The translations under genes were made by a program, and so were the position numbers. The notes under the pieces are model-generated. The model was not told where the DNA came from. It was given only the letters and a program-made list of their open reading frames with translations, and searched no databases. From contig NC_080423.1 in the NCBI RefSeq assembly GCF_029873635.1, positions 108,113,988 through 108,177,987 on the forward strand: a DNA stretch of 64,000 nt, read 5' to 3'. Numbering within the stretch: the first letter of the stretch is position 1; each line of letters starts with the position of its first letter. This document shows positions 60,915 through 64,000 of the stretch, piece after piece. Source of the DNA: Malania oleifera (lineage: Eukaryota > Streptophyta > Magnoliopsida > Santalales > Ximeniaceae).

Positions 60915-61217
60915 ATTATCCTTTTACTTAATTTACCTAGAAAAAGATAAAAACTAAGAGAATGTTTGTTTTTATCTAAGTGTTCAATTAATCTTATGTC
61001 TATTTACCATTAAATATATGAAAACTAACAGAATGTTCTTCCATCATGTGAATTCATCGGGTATAAAAAAACATAGACAACATTAGTAAAAAAAAAGAGC
61101 CAAAAAGTAAAAACCTGCGAAAGTTGTCCCATTGGTAAAGGCATGAATAATGTTTGTTGTTGTCTAAGAGTTCAATTAATCATGTATCTAAAAAAAAAAA
61201 AGAAAAAAGAAAAAGAA

Positions 61218-61330
61218 AAAGGGCAGCCCTGTCCACAAAGCTCCCACCTATATGAGGTTCTGAGAAGGGTCGAACCACAAAGGGTCTATAGTAACAGCCT
61301 TATCTTACATTTTTGTAAGAAACTATTTAT
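61218..61330 (-). mobile_element. Au-like SINE, 5'-truncated
   Basis: On the plus strand GGGCAGCCCTGTCCACAAAG, AAGGGTCGAACCACAAAGGG and TTACATTTTTGTAAG match the reverse complement of the plant Au SINE 3' body as I remember it. The sense strand is minus and ends in GGGCTGCCC plus a T-rich tail. The tRNA-like head is absent. Confidence 0.7.
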
Positions 61331-61435
61331 CTAAAAGAAAAAAAAAAGATAAAAATTAAGAGAATATCCTTCCATACCGTGAATTTGCTACGTCTAAAAA
61401 AAGACCAAAACACCATTAATCATGAAAAAAAAAAG

Positions 61436-62884
61436 GATTAAATAAAAAATAAGATAAAGGGGTTTTCCTAGTAGGTGATTTTTTCAAATGTTAAGGCAAG
61501 TGGGTGGTGATGCATGATTTGACATGAAGGTGGAAAAAGATGGGCCAATTTCTTGGATTGGCTCATCACCAATTGAGAGATTGTGTTTCATTTCTCTATG
61601 TAAGAATGCAACATAGAGATTTTCAATGATAGTGTGGATGGCACACATGACCCTTCACAGAGTTTTGAACACACTTCTTTAACTTCTCCACCCATTCTTG
61701 CTTTCATCTTCACAACTATTCATTCTTGAAAGTGAGAAATTGGCAACAATATGGACCTAACATTTTTTGTTGTGTCCTTGTCAATAATTTATTTATTTTT
61801 GGTGATTGAAACAAAAAGGGACAGAGGAATAGGCCTAGCCCCCTTTTTTGATAAAAGCATTACCCTACTTTAATGTGTTTTTCCAAATTGAAATATGGAG
61901 TTTTGAATTATTCTCATTTGGAGAGCGTTGGAATGGTTTTCATTCAGAAAAATTAAAATGAAAAAATTTGATTAAGACGTTGTGATTGGAATAGAATTAC
62001 TTCTCGATTCCCATTTTGTGGAAATAGGAACTTTGACATTGTAGAAGCGACTGAAGTGTCCATAATTTTTTTATTGAAAAAATCTTGACTTTAATATGTT
62101 TTGCACAAATATCACATTGCAAAATTCTACCATTACTGACATTAAGAGCATGGTCAATAATTATACTACTATTTAGTCTCATTAAAATATTATTTGTATT
62201 CCTCCATTTTAGAAGATATGTTATGTTAACATATATTAAATTGTAATAATATTATAATAATATTGTCATTATAGCATGGTCTAATGATAATATTAAACTT
62301 GCAAGGTATAATTCTTATTCCTTTTCTCTTTTTTTCTTTTCTTTCATGGATGATGGATGATTCCAATCTTAGACTTGCCTCAATAATGGGCTCTACTAGA
62401 CATAACTTTTTTTTTTAAAAAGTACAGTTAAAGAACCTTAAAAGAAGAAGAAACTTATTAAAGACATCATAACTGTTCTATAAGGAAACACCCAATTAAT
62501 TGAATACAAAATTTTCATATTAAAGATATTGAATTTTTTTTGTCTGCTTAATCTTAGTTTAAAAAGGAATTGATAAAAAGACACTATTGTAGATGCATTT
62601 TTAAGAAATATAGTTAATATATTGATGATGTTGTAATATTTGAAAAATTAAGGATAATAATGAAATTGAATAATTTATTAAAGAAAAGTATAGTTTTTAA
62701 CTTTTAAAAGATTTAAATTTGTAAATCTTCGAAATTAACAAAAAAAAAAAAAATTAAAAATTTACTTTTAAAAGTTTACCAAATACATTGGACCTAAATT
62801 TTATTTTTTAAAATAAGAGTTTAGGTAAAAAAGGAAAATCAAACTCACTCTTGGAGCTTATTGGATGGTTAGCATTTCGTATTC
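61436..62884. other. Intergenic, no gene seen
   Basis: AT-rich sequence with scattered short frames and no recognised repeats. Confidence 0.5.
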
Positions 62885-63070
62885 TTCCTTGCCTCTTATT
62901 AAGATTGATTCAAACAAGCGTAAAATCTCAAAATCTTTCGTTACTTACGATAGTATTTGATAACATAAACCTTGAATTTAGATGATACTAAACACAATTT
63001 TATATTAAATATTATCTAAATCTAATGCTCCAAATCCAAACTTGCAAATGTAGGGTAAGAAACAAAAATT
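62885..63070. repeat. MITE-like unit, family B, diverged
   Basis: It contains AACCTTGAATTTAGATG, ACACAATTTTATATTAAATA and CTCCAAATCCAAACTTGC, in the order of the other family B copies. Confidence 0.35.
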
Positions 63071-63178
63071 AGAAATTCTACTCTTAAAAAAGTTAATAAA
63101 CCAAACTTAAAATTTTCAATAAATTTAAACTTTAACTACAAGAATAATATTGCCTTTGAGAGGCTTTGACCATCACGG

Positions 63179-63388
63179 ACTCAGGGTGTGGTTCAGGTGG
63201 TAGTACAGGCTGCGAGAGTGCCTCTCACGAGGTTAGGTATTCAAACTCTCCCGGATTCGTTTTCACCCCTGAACTCCTAAATTTATCCTCTCTTTGGAGT
63301 TGTGGGGTCAACTTCAAGAGGCGTGTAATTAGTCACGTGGACCGTAAAACGGACACATGGATACTTGGTGCGTAATCCAAAAAAAAAA
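63179..63388 (+). mobile_element. tRNA-derived SINE with poly-A tail
   Basis: An A-box-like TGGTTCAGGTGGTAGTACAG lies near 63188-63207 and a B-box-like GGTATTCAAACTCTC near 63235-63249, about 30 bp apart. A non-coding body follows and ends in a run of A at about 63379-63388. This is the layout of a plant SINE transcribed by RNA polymerase III. No clear target duplication was seen. Confidence 0.6.
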
Positions 63389-64000
63389 CCAAGAGAAGAG
63401 AGAAGAACAAAAGAGAAGCTTTCGCTGTTAAGCTTAAGCTTTGTCACCCTCTATTTGACTTCTACGTGAGCCCATAATATTTATCGGGTTAGGATATATC
63501 TTAATTTTTTTTAAAAAAAAAAGGAAAAAAAGAAGAAGAAGGTAACAATGGGCATGAAAGAGGTATTGGAGTCATGGAAAAGATGCCCATACTCTGCTCA
63601 TCTGTTCCACCCAAAAAATAAAAAAAGACAAAAAGAGGAAAAACCTAAAATATTATTTTTCTCAAAATAAAAACTTCCAAACAGCTACTAAAGAAAACCA
63701 CTAAAATAGCTAATACCAAATTATGCCGATGGGGACATGTACCAATAAACAAGGCAGACATAAAACAATCCATTTAAATTTCCACAAAAACAAAAAACAA
63801 AAAACAAAAAAAAAATTTCTTTTCCTAAACTACCCCTTCCATTTTCTCAATGGGACCAATCTAACCCCCCTCCCCAAAGTCCAAATCAAAATCCCTAACA
63901 TTCTGTACACAAACAAACCCTAAACCCTATTAAAGTCCTTCAAAAGTAAGAAAATTTTAAAAAATTATTACCCTGCAACATCTTCATCTTCTTCCTCTCT
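63389..64000. other. Intergenic to window end, no gene seen
   Basis: AT-rich with A runs. The last bases are TCTTC-rich, as in a plant 5' UTR, but no coding start is inside the window. Confidence 0.4.

Larger units (their letters stand above)
58520..61435 (+). mobile_element. Three tandem SINE-like units with nested insertions
   Basis: Unit 0 is at about 58520-58690. Unit 1 is at about 58697-58758, continued at 60915-61090. Unit 2 is at about 61117-61200, continued at 61340-61435. Units 1 and 2 start with a tRNA-like A-box stretch (TTGTCCCATTGGTAAAGGC) and a B-box-like stretch (AGAGTTCAATTAATC). All units share a body ending like GAATTTGCT...ACAACATTAG. A solo LTR interrupts unit 1 and an Au-like SINE interrupts unit 2. 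Confidence 0.55.

Noticed and set aside
1-64000. CRISPR arrays, operons, rRNA or intact tRNA genes
   Set aside because: None seen. The window is plant nuclear DNA, and the repeats have transposon or microsatellite structure.

Overview
This window is nuclear DNA from a flowering plant, probably a eudicot. It is AT-rich, has spliced genes with GT-AG introns, and is crowded with plant-type LTR retrotransposons, L1 and RTE LINEs, SINEs and MITE-like repeats. I can support two host genes. Most of the rest is transposon-derived. No species can be named from the sequence alone.

Left part (1-14 kb): a decayed plant-mobile-domain fragment (70-505), then a five-exon minus-strand gene (3160-8100) for a conserved 242-residue plant protein of unknown function. 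Two MITE-like units lie in one of its introns. Intergenic repeats follow, then a small RTE LINE fragment (10170-10445) and a partial minus-strand Ty1/copia element with one LTR (10463-13700).

Middle (14-43.5 kb): one gene, the plus-strand RIO1 atypical protein kinase. Its twelve exons join to 563 codons but spread over 29.4 kb. Intron 5 (15.6 kb) holds a minus-strand RTE LINE split by a plus-strand RTE copy, and a minus-strand Ty3/gypsy element with two LTRs. Intron 7 (7.6 kb) holds a composite LTR element that contains an RTE fragment, an L1 LINE and an unrecognised coding-like fragment. Exons and splice sites look intact, so these insertions appear tolerated.

Right part (43.5-64 kb): no host gene seen. 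There are three solo LTRs with perfect 5-bp target duplications: 46852-51265 (CAAAC, itself split by a gypsy fragment), 53438-55974 (ATAAG) and 58759-60914 (ATTAT, inside a SINE array). There are also several MITE-like copies, two L1 3' ends in tandem, an Au-like SINE and a tRNA-derived SINE at 63179-63388.

The most striking pattern is that at least three unrelated LTR families here carry clusters of short palindromes centred on GTCGAC. In the three LTRs with a clear TATA box and array, the array lies just upstream of it. In one solo LTR about sixteen GGTCGACC units lie within 470 bp.
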